34,966 bases of DNA from Candidatus Aquicultor sp. (GTDB lineage Bacteria > Actinomycetota > Aquicultoria > Aquicultorales > Aquicultoraceae): contig JAUXNY010000107.1 of the NCBI GenBank assembly GCA_030682615.1, forward strand, positions 1 to 34,966, given 5' to 3'. Both the position numbers and the translations under genes were made by a program. Every line of letters starts with the position of its first letter. Positions within the stretch are counted from its first letter, which is position 1. Under the pieces are notes generated by a model. It was not told where the DNA came from, ran no database searches, and worked only from the letters and a program-made list of their open reading frames with translations. Below, one piece after another: positions 1-9,012 of the stretch.

Positions 1-1236
1 GAGGCTATCAACCACGCGAAAGCGGCCAATGTTCCCATCGTTGTCGCAGTCAATAAGATCGACAAGGAGAACGCGGACCCCACACGAGTACGCCAAGAGC
101 TCACCGAATATGCGCTCATCCCCGAAGAGTGGGGCGGGGACACAATATTCGTCGACGTATCGGCGAAGCAAAAACTCCACATCCAGGACCTGCTGGAGAT
201 GGTTCTGCTCGTTGCGGATATAAAAGAATTAAAAGCCAACCCGAACACCAGGGCGCGGGGCACATGTATCGAGGCGAAACTCGAGCGCGGCCGCGGCCCG
301 GTAGCGACGGTCTTGATTTACCGAGGCACGCTCCGTGTCGGAGACGCGGTAGTCGCCGGCGCCACCTACGGTAAAGTGCGCGCGATGAGCGATGATAAAG
401 GCAAAACGGTTTTGGAGGCTACGCCCGCGCAACCGGTAGAGGTAGTCGGATTATCGTCGCTGCCGCAAGCCGGTGAGGAGCTTAAAGTCGTAGGAGACGA
501 GAAAGAAGCACGTCATATAGCGGAAGAGCGGGCGCTTAAACGCCGCTTGATCGCGCAGGAGGAACGGAGCAGGGTGACGCTCGAAGATCTCTTCGCGAGA
601 ATCCAAGAGGGCGAGATCAAAGATCTGAACCTGGTCATCAAGGCGGATACGCAAGGCTCGGTCGAGGCGATTAAAGATGCGCTGTACAAGCTCAACACCG
701 AAGAGGTTCAAATAAAAATCATCCATACCGGTGTCGGCGGAATATCCGAGACCGATATCATGCTCGCGGCCGCGTCGAACGCGATAGTCATCGGCTTCAA
801 TGTTCGACCTGACGTAAACGCGCAGGCGATGGCGGCGAAAGAGACTGTCGATATCCGCGTATACCGTATTATCTACAAGGTCGTCGAAGATGTCACGCAG
901 GCACTCAGCGGCCTTCTAGCACCCGAAATAAAAGAGGTCGATACCGGCCGCGTCGAAGTGCGGGCCACTTTTAAGGTGCCAAAACTCGGCGTTATCGCGG
1001 GCTGCTACGTCCAACAGGGCGAAGTCGATAGAAACCAACGGATTCGCCTGGTCCGCGAGGGTCAGATAATCTATGACGGAAGCATCATTTCGCTCCGTCG
1101 CTTTAAGGACGATGTCAAAGTCGTTAAGGAAGGGTTCGAGTGCGGCATCGGGCTCGCAAACTTCCAGGACATCAAAGAAGGCGACATCTTGGAGAGCTAT
1201 AAGCTTGTTGAAAGGCAACGCCAGTTGGGTGAATAG
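1..1236 (+). CDS. infB: Translation initiation factor IF-2, C-terminal part (5' truncated)
   Basis: The reading frame is open from base 1, so the start lies outside the window; 411 residues are present. IF-2 is the GTPase that brings fMet-tRNA to the 30S subunit and promotes subunit joining. The visible part begins inside the G domain: the G4 motif NKID is at residues 18-21, followed by VDVSAK (G5) near residue 53. After it come the beta-barrel domain II, the alpha/beta domain III with DTQGSVEAI, and C-terminal domain IV ending in KEGDILE. The stop is 2 bases before the DUF503 gene, so the two are surely co-transcribed. Identification rests on clear IF-2 signature stretches. Confidence 0.97.
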   Translation, partial: EAINHAKAANVPIVVAVNKIDKENADPTRVRQELTEYALIPEEWGGDTIFVDVSAKQKLHIQDLLEMVLLVADIKELKANPNTRARGTCIEAKLERGRGPVATVLIYRGTLRVGDAVVAGATYGKVRAMSDDKGKTVLEATPAQPVEVVGLSSLPQAGEELKVVGDEKEARHIAEERALKRRLIAQEERSRVTLEDLFARIQEGEIKDLNLVIKADTQGSVEAIKDALYKLNTEEVQIKIIHTGVGGISETDIMLAAASNAIVIGFNVRPDVNAQAMAAKETVDIRVYRIIYKVVEDVTQALSGLLAPEIKEVDTGRVEVRATFKVPKLGVIAGCYVQQGEVDRNQRIRLVREGQIIYDGSIISLRRFKDDVKVVKEGFECGIGLANFQDIKEGDILESYKLVERQRQLGE

Positions 1237-1238
1237 CT

Positions 1239-1532
1239 ATGATCGTCGGTCTGCTCAGGTTAGAGCTTTATCTGCCCGGGACGAACTCGCTTAAGGAAAA
1301 GCGCCAAATCGTCAAGAGCGTCATCGGTAAAGTAGAGAGTCGGTATAACGTGTCGATTTCCGAGGTCGACCACCATGAGCTGTGGCAGCGAGTCACCATC
1401 GGCATAGCGCACGTAGCCCAGAAAGGCGAACAGACAAAGAAGGTTCTGGACAGCGTCGATCGGTACGTCGAAGGCCTGGATAAAGCAGTAATTACCGAGC
1501 GGGAGATTCTGTTGTTCTCTCCCGAGACATAG
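1239..1532 (+). CDS. DUF503 (YlxP-like) protein
   Basis: A 97-residue protein opening with MIVGLLRLELYLPGTNSLKE and containing SLKEKRQIVKSV, the hallmark of the DUF503 family (YlxP in Bacillus). The family lies between infB and rbfA in many Gram-positive genomes and is small and soluble. A role in ribosome assembly or translation is suspected from that context only. Its ATG is 2 bases after the infB stop, consistent with translational coupling. Length matches the family's usual 90-100 residues. Confidence 0.9.
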   Translation: MIVGLLRLELYLPGTNSLKEKRQIVKSVIGKVESRYNVSISEVDHHELWQRVTIGIAHVAQKGEQTKKVLDSVDRYVEGLDKAVITEREILLFSPET

Positions 1533-1545
1533 AGGATACGATTTC

Positions 1546-1611
1546 ATGGCAAGTCCGGGGCCGAGATATAAAGTCGCCGCCCTGGATTTTCTGATTAACA
1601 GCGTAAGATAG
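1546..1611 (+). CDS. Possible 21-residue small ORF
   Basis: A short ATG frame fills most of the 103-base gap between the DUF503 gene and rbfA. It has a GAGG-containing stretch 8-10 bases upstream and ends in LINSVR. It has no recognisable homology and could be chance. It is listed because gaps elsewhere in this operon are much shorter. Confidence 0.15.
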   Translation: MASPGPRYKVAALDFLINSVR

Positions 1612-1635
1612 CAAGAAAGAGAACGGGAGTCCGTC

Positions 1636-1995
1636 ATGGCATCAGGCCGCATTCGTCGCGTAGGCGAGCTGATAAAAGAAGAAATAAGCGACATCATTCA
1701 TAAAGAGATGAAAGACCCGCGAATCGGGTTTGTAACGATTACCGGTGTCGATGTCACGGGCGACCTCAAACATGCGGACGTCTACATCACGGTTCTCGGG
1801 AGCAAGAAAGAGCAGCAGAGCACCTTGCAGGGCCTGACCAACTCAAGCGGCTTCCTGCGAACGCTCCTCGCTAAGCGCATCAAGATAAAATATCTGCCGG
1901 AACTCGAGTTTCACTTCGACCCTTCGATTGAAAAGGGTTTGCGGATAGAGAAGCTGATAAGGAATCTCCATAAAGACGAGGATACTAATGGATAA
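1636..1995 (+). CDS. rbfA: 30S ribosome-binding factor RbfA
   Basis: RbfA is a KH-like cold-shock assembly factor that binds the 30S subunit near helix 1 of 16S rRNA and helps its maturation. The 119-residue product starts ASGRIRRVGELIKEEISDII and carries KDPRIGFVTITGVDVTGDL and a LPELEFHFDPSIEKG C-terminal strand, all typical of the family, and length is normal. GGGAG lies 8 bases before the ATG. The 3' end overlaps the nrnA start by 8 bases, indicating coupled translation. Confidence 0.96.
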   Translation: MASGRIRRVGELIKEEISDIIHKEMKDPRIGFVTITGVDVTGDLKHADVYITVLGSKKEQQSTLQGLTNSSGFLRTLLAKRIKIKYLPELEFHFDPSIEKGLRIEKLIRNLHKDEDTNG

Positions 1996-2962
1996 AAAGG
2001 TGTTGGTTGAGGCCGCCGAAGCGCTCGCTAACGCTTCCTCGATTGTGATCACAACGCATATTCAGCCCGATGGCGATGCTCTCGGAAGCATCTTGGCGAT
2101 AAGCCGCCACCTCAGGCAAACCGGTAAGAAGGTCTGTCTGACGTGGGGCGAGGAGATACGCATACCCGCGCACTACCAGTGGATGCCGGGTATCGATGAG
2201 ATAGTCGAGTATGGGACGTGTATCGAAGCCGACCTGCTTCTCGCTCTCGACTGCGCAAACGAACAACGGCTCGGTTTTATAGCGGAGAAACTACCGCTCT
2301 TCAAGACCGTGGTAAACATCGACCACCACATCGATAATTCGGCATTCGGAACGCTCAATGTCCTCGATTTTGAGGCGTCCGCGAGTTGTGAGATAGTCTA
2401 CGACCTGCTCAAGGCGATGGGAGCCGCTATCGACGAGGTAAGCGCGACGCTGCTATATACCGGCATAGTCACCGACACCGGCCGCTTTCAATACTCTAAT
2501 ACGACCGCAAAGACCCACGACACCGCTTCGGAGCTCATCCGCTTGGGTGTCGAACCAAATGAGATATTCCAGTATCTCTATGAGAATATGTCGTTTGCTT
2601 CGCTCAAGTGGCTCGGGGCGATTCTGGAGCGCGCCGTATTTATCGACGAATCCGGCCTGGTCTTTTCATATGTTTGCGCTGAAGACCTTAAGGCTACCGG
2701 CGCCTCGCTAGGCGACACCGAGAGCTTTATCGATTACTTGAGGGTGGCAAGAGAAGCGGAGGTCGCGGCCATCCTGAAAGAGACTCCCGAGGGCAAGCTG
2801 AAGGTAAGCCTGCGCTCAAAGGGTGTGGTAGATGTCGGCTCGATTGCGAGAGAAGGAGGCGGTGGAGGCCACCGCAATGCCGCAGGCCTGACCACAGACA
2901 AGCCGCTCGACGAAGCTGTCGCATGGATATCCGCGCGCATTTCGGCACAGGTTCCGTCATAG
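1988..2962 (+). CDS. nrnA: Bifunctional oligoribonuclease / pAp phosphatase NrnA (DHH-DHHA1)
   Basis: NrnA-type phosphoesterases degrade 2-5 nt RNA fragments left by RNA decay and dephosphorylate pAp. The 324-residue protein has the DHH metal motifs: HIQPDGDALGS at residues 24-34, LALDCA around D88 and NIDHHIDN with DHH at 112-114. The DHHA1 domain ends in the substrate-binding GGGGGHRNAAG near residue 300. The ATG overlaps the end of rbfA. The rbfA-nrnA-truB order is conserved in Gram-positive bacteria, and this enzyme complements the downstream PNPase and RNase Y. Confidence 0.95.
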   Translation: MDKKVLVEAAEALANASSIVITTHIQPDGDALGSILAISRHLRQTGKKVCLTWGEEIRIPAHYQWMPGIDEIVEYGTCIEADLLLALDCANEQRLGFIAEKLPLFKTVVNIDHHIDNSAFGTLNVLDFEASASCEIVYDLLKAMGAAIDEVSATLLYTGIVTDTGRFQYSNTTAKTHDTASELIRLGVEPNEIFQYLYENMSFASLKWLGAILERAVFIDESGLVFSYVCAEDLKATGASLGDTESFIDYLRVAREAEVAAILKETPEGKLKVSLRSKGVVDVGSIAREGGGGGHRNAAGLTTDKPLDEAVAWISARISAQVPS

Positions 2963-2967
2963 ACGAC

Positions 2968-3876
2968 ATGGAAGGCATATTAGTAATCGATAAACCATCC
3001 GGGCCGACCTCTCACGATATCGTCGATATCCTGCGGCGCAAGTCCGGTATAAAAAGGATTGGACACACAGGCACGCTCGACCCCATGGCGACCGGAGTCA
3101 TGGTCGTCCTCATCGGCAAGGCTACCCGGGTCAGCCGTTTCCTGGAGCTGGAGCCCAAGACATATATCGCGGAAGCCACATTCGGAATCACCACCGATAC
3201 GCAGGATATCACCGGAGAAGTCTTAAGCGAATCCGCCGGGATGCCGGACGGAGCGACTATAAAGCGGCTGTTGCCGGAGTTTACCGGTGACATACTTCAG
3301 GTTCCGCCGATGGTTTCCGCGGTAAAAATCGGCGGCAAGAAGCTATATAAATTGGCCCGGGCAGGCCGCGAAGTCGAGCGTCCCGCGAGAAACGTTCACA
3401 TCTTCCGCTTCGAGTTTCTCGAGTCGTTCGAAGCTGAAGGCCGTCTCAAGGCGGTCTTCGAGGTGGAGTGTTCAGGGGGTACCTATGTGAGAACGCTCAT
3501 CCACGACCTCGGCGAGCGGGCCGGCGGCGGGGCCGCGCTCAGCGCTCTCAGGCGGACGCGGGTCGGCCGGTTCAACCTGGAGCATGCGCTTACAATAGAC
3601 GCTTTGCACGACAACTCAAACGCCATCATAGAGCACCTGCTAAGCGTAGACAATGCGCTTGAGCACCTGCCGGAGGCCATCGTCAAAGCGGATGCGGTCT
3701 CCTTCGTCAAGAACGGCCGGCTCCTGGACGAGACCGTCCTCGACGCTTATCCGAAAGACGCCCCGCCCAATTCGCACCTTCGGATTAAGACTAACGAGGG
3801 TGAGTTTCTAGGGCTCGGCCGGGTACGCGACGGCGAAGGCTTCTCCGTCGCCCCCGAGGTGGTCTTGGCCCAATAA
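2968..3876 (+). CDS. truB: tRNA pseudouridine-55 synthase TruB
   Basis: TruB makes pseudouridine 55 in the T-loop of tRNAs. From the chosen ATG the protein is 302 residues and starts MEGILVIDKPSGPTSHD, exactly the usual TruB N-terminus. GHTGTLDPMATG at 32-43 contains the catalytic aspartate D38, and GGTYVRTLIHDLG is the conserved later motif. The frame stays open to an earlier start at 2923, but that would overlap nrnA by 40 bases and add an unconserved tail, so 2968, 5 bases after the nrnA stop, is preferred. Confidence 0.96.
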   Translation: MEGILVIDKPSGPTSHDIVDILRRKSGIKRIGHTGTLDPMATGVMVVLIGKATRVSRFLELEPKTYIAEATFGITTDTQDITGEVLSESAGMPDGATIKRLLPEFTGDILQVPPMVSAVKIGGKKLYKLARAGREVERPARNVHIFRFEFLESFEAEGRLKAVFEVECSGGTYVRTLIHDLGERAGGGAALSALRRTRVGRFNLEHALTIDALHDNSNAIIEHLLSVDNALEHLPEAIVKADAVSFVKNGRLLDETVLDAYPKDAPPNSHLRIKTNEGEFLGLGRVRDGEGFSVAPEVVLAQ

Positions 3877-4014
3877 GAACAAACGGCCATCTTGAAGCTG
3901 CGGTTTTTATAAATATCGGTTATTCTGTTACGGTGGAACAATAACTCTTATGTATTGGCTCCGCAATATCGCGGGTGTTAAGTTATGCAACGATTTAGTC
4001 CGGGAGCAAAAACG

Positions 4015-4962
4015 ATGGAAATGATGGAAATCATAAAAGGAATCGACAGCATCGAACATATCGGGGGTCCGACCGCCGTTACCATCGGCGTCTTCGACGG
4101 CGTTCATCTAGGGCACCAGGCGATTATTCGAAAAGCCATCGAACTCGCCGCCTCGATAGGCGGAAAGAGCGTCGTCGTCACCTTCGACCCGCATCCGCTC
4201 GCCATCGTCAAGCCGGGAAGCGAGCCGGCCCTGTTGACCTCTACTGAGCTTAAGGCAGAGTATATCTCGGAGCTGGGCGCCGACTTTCTCCTGGTAATAC
4301 CTTTCTCCGGCGATATCGCCAACATGGAAGCCAAGGATTTTGTCGATGACGTCCTTCTCGGTAAGCTGCACGCGCGCCATGTCGTAATCGGCGAAGATTT
4401 TTCCTTCGGCAAGCACCGTCAAGGCACCGTCGATTTCCTGCGCTCCTACGGTGCTCCGAAGGGGCTCGATATCATCGCTGTCGAGCACGTGCGAGAGAGT
4501 GAAACCATCATCAGCAGCACGGAGGTGAGAAAACGCCTTAAAGAAGGTGACATCGAAGGCGTTCGAGCCCTTACGGGGCGATATCCCAAATTCCGGGGCC
4601 AGGTTGCCCGCGGCTTCGGGCGCGGCGGCTCGGTAATCGGGTTCCCCACCGCCAACATCGAGACCTTCCATAACGAGTTGACGCCGAGACCGGGGGTATA
4701 TGCCGGATATGCGTTCACCGACGGCGAGCGCTACCCCTGTGTCATAGATATCGGGTGGTCGCCGACTTTTGGCGACTTACACAAAGCGGAGATACATGTC
4801 CATATATTAGGTTTTAATAAAGACATTTACGGCAATACTTTAGACGTCGAGATACAAGCCCGCCTGCGCGACGAGATGACCTTCTCCGGCGTTGAAGAAC
4901 TGAAGGCCAACATCCGGAAGGATATCGAGCGAGCGAAAGACCTACTCGCAAATCGACCTTAA
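4015..4962 (+). CDS. ribF: Bifunctional riboflavin kinase / FMN adenylyltransferase RibF
   Basis: RibF turns riboflavin into FMN and then FAD. The N-terminal nucleotidyltransferase domain shows GVFDGVHLGHQ at residues 25-35 and IISSTEVRKRL around residue 160. The C-terminal flavokinase domain has GRGGSVIGFPTANI and the HILGFNKDIYG / VEIQARLRDEM block. The start at 4015 is chosen because GGGAG sits 8 bases upstream; this gives 315 residues, normal for the family. An in-frame ATG at 3985 lacks a good ribosome site. The 138-base gap after truB holds no gene that I can support. Confidence 0.95.
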   Translation: MEMMEIIKGIDSIEHIGGPTAVTIGVFDGVHLGHQAIIRKAIELAASIGGKSVVVTFDPHPLAIVKPGSEPALLTSTELKAEYISELGADFLLVIPFSGDIANMEAKDFVDDVLLGKLHARHVVIGEDFSFGKHRQGTVDFLRSYGAPKGLDIIAVEHVRESETIISSTEVRKRLKEGDIEGVRALTGRYPKFRGQVARGFGRGGSVIGFPTANIETFHNELTPRPGVYAGYAFTDGERYPCVIDIGWSPTFGDLHKAEIHVHILGFNKDIYGNTLDVEIQARLRDEMTFSGVEELKANIRKDIERAKDLLANRP

Positions 4963-4967
4963 TTGCG

Positions 4968-4996
4968 TTTACGCAGGTTTGACTTTGTGTTAATAT
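4968..4996 (+). promoter_or_regulatory. Probable sigma-70-type promoter of rpsO
   Basis: TTTACG (4968-4973), 17 bases, then TAATAT (4991-4996) preceded by TGT, an extended -10. It lies just after the ribF stop and would start a leader of about 150 bases before rpsO. Confidence 0.5.
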
Positions 4997-5038
4997 TTGA
5001 GAGGTAAAGTATGAAGACTTACCGCTCACTAGGTTACC

Positions 5039-5087
5039 GATTCACCTACGGTTACTTGGTTTGCGGTGAATCAAACCCGATATCGGG
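5039..5087 (+). promoter_or_regulatory. Structured rpsO leader, candidate S15 autoregulatory RNA
   Basis: Two strong dyads lie in the rpsO untranslated leader. The first is GATTCACC (5039-5046) with GGTGAATC (5065-5072), a perfect 8-bp stem. Next to it is CCCGATATCGGG (5076-5087), a perfect 12-base palindrome. S15 represses its own mRNA through differing leader structures in several bacteria. Assigning that role here is inference from position and structure. Confidence 0.4.
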
Positions 5088-5153
5088 GCGGCACCGGGCA
5101 CAAGCATCGGCGTCGAACTTGGATTTGTTCGGGTAAAATAAGGAGGTGACACC

Positions 5154-5423
5154 ATGGCACTCGATAAGGAACTCAAAACCAGCATCATCGATGAGCACAA
5201 AGTCCACGAAGGCGACACCGGCTCACCGGAAGTGCAGGTAGCGATGCTCACCAGGCGAATCAATGACCTTACGCAACACCTGAAAGAACACAAGAAGGAT
5301 CATCACTCGCGCCGTGGTCTTCTGAAGATGGTCGGCCATCGCAGAAGACTGCTCAACTATCTCAAGAACAAGAATATCGAGAGATACCGAGAGCTCATAG
5401 CCAAACTGGGGCTAAGAGCGTAA
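5154..5423 (+). CDS. rpsO: 30S ribosomal protein S15
   Basis: S15 is a primary 16S rRNA binder that organises the platform of the 30S subunit. The 89-residue product is full length and shows the family signature from [20 protein letters not shown] through [22 protein letters not shown] to [12 protein letters not shown] near-perfect AAGGAGGTGA ribosome site is placed 7 bases from the ATG, as expected for a highly translated gene. It is followed by pnp, its usual partner, with a hairpin between them. Confidence 0.98.
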   Translation: MALDKELKTSIIDEHKVHEGDTGSPEVQVAMLTRRINDLTQHLKEHKKDHHSRRGLLKMVGHRRRLLNYLKNKNIERYRELIAKLGLRA

Positions 5424-5436
5424 TAGTCAAGCCTGA

Positions 5437-5460
5437 AGGGCAACCTCCATAGGTTGCCCT
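5437..5460 (+). terminator. rpsO-pnp intergenic hairpin
   Basis: AGGGCAACC and GGTTGCCCT form a perfect 9-bp stem around a 6-base loop directly after rpsO. The following bases are AT-rich but lack a clear T-run. It is therefore more likely a processing/stability hairpin or a partial attenuator than a full Rho-independent terminator. A hairpin at this place is known in other rpsO-pnp operons. Confidence 0.55.
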
Positions 5461-5501
5461 AAATCTATATTAAAGAATATTTTAGGAGGTTCTCAAAATC
5501 T

Positions 5502-7664
5502 ATGGAGCCTAATCAAAAAAGCGGCACGCAAGTAAGAGAAGTCTTAAGGCAAGAGTTCGACCTGGACGGAAAGACGATTGCTTTTGAGACGGGCCTGTTG
5601 GCCCAACAAGCTGACGGCGCGTTAACGGTTCAAATGGGCGAGACCATAACGCTGGTGACAGCAGTTATCGCAAGTAAACCGACACCGGGCAAGGATTTTC
5701 TCCCCCTGACGGTAGACGTAGAGGAAAAGATGTACGCCGCCGGTAAGATTCCGGGCGGTTTCATCAAACGGGAAACCAGGCCGAGCGAGAAAGCGACGCT
5801 CACCGCGCGCCTTATCGACAGGCCGCTTCGCCCATCGTTCCCCAAAGGTTTTTATAACGAGATTCAGGTGCTGGCGACAATACTATCGGTCGACTTCGCC
5901 AACCAGCCGGATATCCTGGCCCTCAACGGCGCCTCGATGGCGCTGCTGCTGGCGGATGCCCCGTTTAGCGGCCCGGTCGCCGGTGTAAGAATCGGCAGGG
6001 TAGCCGGAAAGTTTATCCTCAATCCTACATTCGATGATCTCGACGCGAGCGACCTCGAGATGATAGTCGCGGGCAACCGTGACGCAATTCTCATGGTAGA
6101 AGCCGGCGCCAGTGAGGTCGTCGAAGCCGACGTGGTAAAAGCGCTGGACTTGGCGCACGACGCCATCGTCAAGCTCTGTGATTTTCAAGAGCGCTTCAAA
6201 GCGGCATACGCCGACATCAAACCGCCTTCAAATAAAGTAATCGAGGTAGCACAACCCGATCCCGCATACGCGGAGATAGAGGAGCGCGTCCGCGCGCTCG
6301 CTACCGGCAAAATTAAGGAATCCCTGAGGAACGCCGACAAGCTCGAGCGCGACCGCCAACAAGACCTCATCGCGGAAGAAGTATTAGCCGAACTCGCGGA
6401 AATGGTCGAAGACAAGGAATCCTATGTCTCAAAGGCCCTCAAGCAAATCAAGAAAGAAGAGATGCGCCGCATGATTCTCGACGAGGGAATCCGCGCGGAC
6501 GGCCGTGGGACGACCGATATCCGCCCGATTCTGATTCGGGCAGGCGCACTTCCGCGCCCGCACGGCTCCGGTCTCTTTACGCGCGGCCAAACGCAGGTGC
6601 TCTCCATCGTGACCCTCGGAACGGTCCGCGAAGAGCAGATGATAGACGGGCTCGGCGTCGAAGACTCCAAGCGCTTTATGCACCACTATAACTTCCCGCC
6701 GTTTTGCACCGGAGAAATCGGCTTCATGCGCGGCCCCAAAAGGCGCGACATCGGCCACGGTGCGCTGGCGGAACGCTCGATATTCCCGGTAATCCCGAAA
6801 GAAGACGAGTTCCCGTATACGATTCGTATCGTATCCGAGGTCTTGGAATCGAATGGCTCTTCGTCGATGGCGAGCGTGTGCGGAAGCACCATCGCTTTGA
6901 TGGACGCGGGCGTCAAGATAAAAGCTCCGGTGGCGGGTATCGCCATGGGTCTCATTAAAGAGGGCGACGAGGTAGCGGTCATAACCGATATTCTCGGCCT
7001 CGAAGACGCTCTCGGCGACATGGACTTTAAAGTCGCCGGTACAGCCGCGGGCATCACCGCCCTGCAGATGGATATGAAGGTCGCGGGCGTCGGTGGAGAG
7101 GTCTTGGCTAAAGCGCTCGAGCAGGCGCGCCAGGCCCGCCTATATATCATCGACCGCATCCTGGAGGTTCTGCCCGCACCGCGCGCCGAACTATCGAAGT
7201 ACGCGCCGCGCATCATGACGGTTAAAATACCGCAGGATAAAATCGGCGACCTTATCGGACCGAAGGGCAAGAACATCAGGGCTATCATCGAGGAGGTCGG
7301 CTCTAACCTCGTCACTATCGACATCGAAGAGGACGGCACGGTCTTCATCGCAGCGACCGACGGCGCGGCCGGCGACCGGGCGCGCGAGCTGGTCGAGCTC
7401 ATCACGAGAGAGGCTAAAATCGGCGAGCAATTTATGGGAACGGTCACTAAAACGACCGGCTTTGGCGCCTTTGTCGAGATTCTCCCCGGCAAAGAGGGGC
7501 TTGTACATATCTCGCGATTGACAAAACAGCGCGTTCCGACGGTCGAGTCGGTTGTCAATGTCGGCGACAAGGTCCTCGTCGAGGTCGTCGAAATAAACGA
7601 CCAGGGAAAGATAGGTTTGCAGGCTTTAAACCTCGAATATAAAGAGCCGAAAGCGGGCCAATAG
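5502..7664 (+). CDS. pnp: Polyribonucleotide nucleotidyltransferase (PNPase)
   Basis: PNPase is the trimeric phosphorolytic 3'-5' exoribonuclease. The 720 residues carry the first RNase PH domain (GKIPGGFIKRETRPSEKATL), a helical linker, the second RNase PH domain (HHYNFPPFCTGEIGFMRGP, MDFKVAGTAAGITALQMDMK), a KH domain with GPKGKNIRAIIEEVG, and a C-terminal S1 domain with TTGFGAFVEILPGKEGLVHIS. AGGAGG precedes the ATG with a slightly long 12-base spacer. The M16 peptidase gene starts one base after its stop, so both probably share a transcript. PNPase complements RNase Y, also encoded here, in mRNA decay. Confidence 0.98.
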   Translation: MEPNQKSGTQVREVLRQEFDLDGKTIAFETGLLAQQADGALTVQMGETITLVTAVIASKPTPGKDFLPLTVDVEEKMYAAGKIPGGFIKRETRPSEKATLTARLIDRPLRPSFPKGFYNEIQVLATILSVDFANQPDILALNGASMALLLADAPFSGPVAGVRIGRVAGKFILNPTFDDLDASDLEMIVAGNRDAILMVEAGASEVVEADVVKALDLAHDAIVKLCDFQERFKAAYADIKPPSNKVIEVAQPDPAYAEIEERVRALATGKIKESLRNADKLERDRQQDLIAEEVLAELAEMVEDKESYVSKALKQIKKEEMRRMILDEGIRADGRGTTDIRPILIRAGALPRPHGSGLFTRGQTQVLSIVTLGTVREEQMIDGLGVEDSKRFMHHYNFPPFCTGEIGFMRGPKRRDIGHGALAERSIFPVIPKEDEFPYTIRIVSEVLESNGSSSMASVCGSTIALMDAGVKIKAPVAGIAMGLIKEGDEVAVITDILGLEDALGDMDFKVAGTAAGITALQMDMKVAGVGGEVLAKALEQARQARLYIIDRILEVLPAPRAELSKYAPRIMTVKIPQDKIGDLIGPKGKNIRAIIEEVGSNLVTIDIEEDGTVFIAATDGAAGDRARELVELITREAKIGEQFMGTVTKTTGFGAFVEILPGKEGLVHISRLTKQRVPTVESVVNVGDKVLVEVVEINDQGKIGLQALNLEYKEPKAGQ

Positions 7665-7665
7665 G

Positions 7666-8928
7666 GTGCCGGGCGAGACGTTCTTCAAAAAAACTACGCT
7701 GCCGTCGGGTTTGCGGGTCATCACTGAGCACATGCCGCAAGTGCGATCCGTCGCGCTCGGATACTGGCTCGGCGTCGGCTCCCGTGACGAGGTCAACGGT
7801 TTGGGCGGGATGTCTCACTTTATTGAGCACTTACTCTTCAAGGGTACGAAGAACCGCTCGTCCCGCGAAATATCGGATGCTTTCGATACTTTGGGCGCCG
7901 AATTCAACGCATTTACGGCCAAAGAGTATACCTGTTACTATACACGCTTAATCGACCAGCATCTCGAGACAGGCATCGAGATATTGTCGGATATGGTTCA
8001 AAACCCACTCTTCGCAACGGACGATATACAGTCCGAGCGCAAGGTTATCCTCGAGGAGATTAATCTCCACGAGGATAGCCCGGACGAGAGAATTCACGAC
8101 CTCTTCATGGAGGCGCTCTGGCCGACGCACGCGCTGGGCAAACCGATACTCGGCCACGCCGAGACCGTCGGCAGCTTCACCGGCGATGATATCCTCGACT
8201 ATTACCAGCGGGAATACATCCCTAAAAACATAATTTTGGCTGTGGCCGGAAACATCGACCACGACATGATAGTAGAATTCGCACAGAAGCACTTTACCTG
8301 TTCCGGGGGCGAAAAAATCGGGCGCAAGCATATCGCGCCACATGTCGAGAAGAAGCTCGATGTCTATACCAAGAAAACCGAGCAGGCGCACATATGCCTC
8401 GGCACTGAAGCCATCCCGGCGAACGACGACCGTCGCTACACCCTGTCGATTCTCGACAATATACTGGGAGGCGGGATGAGTTCGCGACTCTTCCAGGAGA
8501 TAAGAGAGAAGAGAGGGCTTGCATACAGCACCTACTCCTATCATTCGCTCTACGCTGAAACCGGGATGGTGGCGGCATACGCCGGGACCGCTCCGGACAA
8601 TACGGAGCAGGTAATAAAGCTCGTTCAAGAGCAAATCGAAGGTCTCGCAAACGGAAGCGCGACCGACGAGGAGATATATCGAGCCAAGGAGAGCATCAAG
8701 GGCCATCTCGTGCTCGGACTTGAAAGCACCGGTCGGCGAATGACCAGGCTCGGCAAGCTCGACATAACCGGCAACGACATCCTCTCGCTCGACGAGTTGG
8801 TTGAAAAGGTCGACGCGGTTACGCGCGAGGGAGTTACTAATCTGGCGCGAGAGCTCTTCAATCCGGAGAAGATGGTCTTAACCGTCATCGGCCCATTCGA
8901 ACTTGAGAAGCTGGCGCATCTGGCCTAG
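7666..8928 (+). CDS. M16-family zinc metallopeptidase (processing-peptidase-like)
   Basis: The product has 420 residues from a GTG start one base after pnp. The inverted zinc motif HFIEH is at residues 51-55 with LLFKGT following, and the further glutamate ligand lies in the VILEEINLHEDSPDE segment near residue 130. The C-terminal half has the RGLAYSTYSYHS stretch of the inactive M16 repeat. This is the pnp-linked YmxG/PqqL-type peptidase of Gram-positive bacteria, related to mitochondrial processing peptidase. The substrate is unknown. There is no signal peptide, so it is probably cytoplasmic. Confidence 0.93.
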   Translation: MPGETFFKKTTLPSGLRVITEHMPQVRSVALGYWLGVGSRDEVNGLGGMSHFIEHLLFKGTKNRSSREISDAFDTLGAEFNAFTAKEYTCYYTRLIDQHLETGIEILSDMVQNPLFATDDIQSERKVILEEINLHEDSPDERIHDLFMEALWPTHALGKPILGHAETVGSFTGDDILDYYQREYIPKNIILAVAGNIDHDMIVEFAQKHFTCSGGEKIGRKHIAPHVEKKLDVYTKKTEQAHICLGTEAIPANDDRRYTLSILDNILGGGMSSRLFQEIREKRGLAYSTYSYHSLYAETGMVAAYAGTAPDNTEQVIKLVQEQIEGLANGSATDEEIYRAKESIKGHLVLGLESTGRRMTRLGKLDITGNDILSLDELVEKVDAVTREGVTNLARELFNPEKMVLTVIGPFELEKLAHLA

Positions 8929-9012
8929 ACTTCAATCTTAACCCCTTTACTGTTATGCTTTTAAATTGACAAGTGGGAGCTTGGTTGGGGGATCGATTAA
9001 GGAGCGGTTGCT

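Noticed and set aside
6686-7570. 294-residue open frame antisense to pnp
   Set aside because: It lies wholly within pnp and its composition (Ser/Arg/Pro-rich) is that of a mirror frame. No ribosome site or recognisable domain.
7948-8706. 252-residue frame antisense to the M16 peptidase
   Set aside because: Fully inside a certain gene, with no start signal and no domain.
8966-8994. TTGACA before the 358-aa gene as a promoter
   Set aside because: The expected -10 positions read GGGGATC-like sequence with no match.
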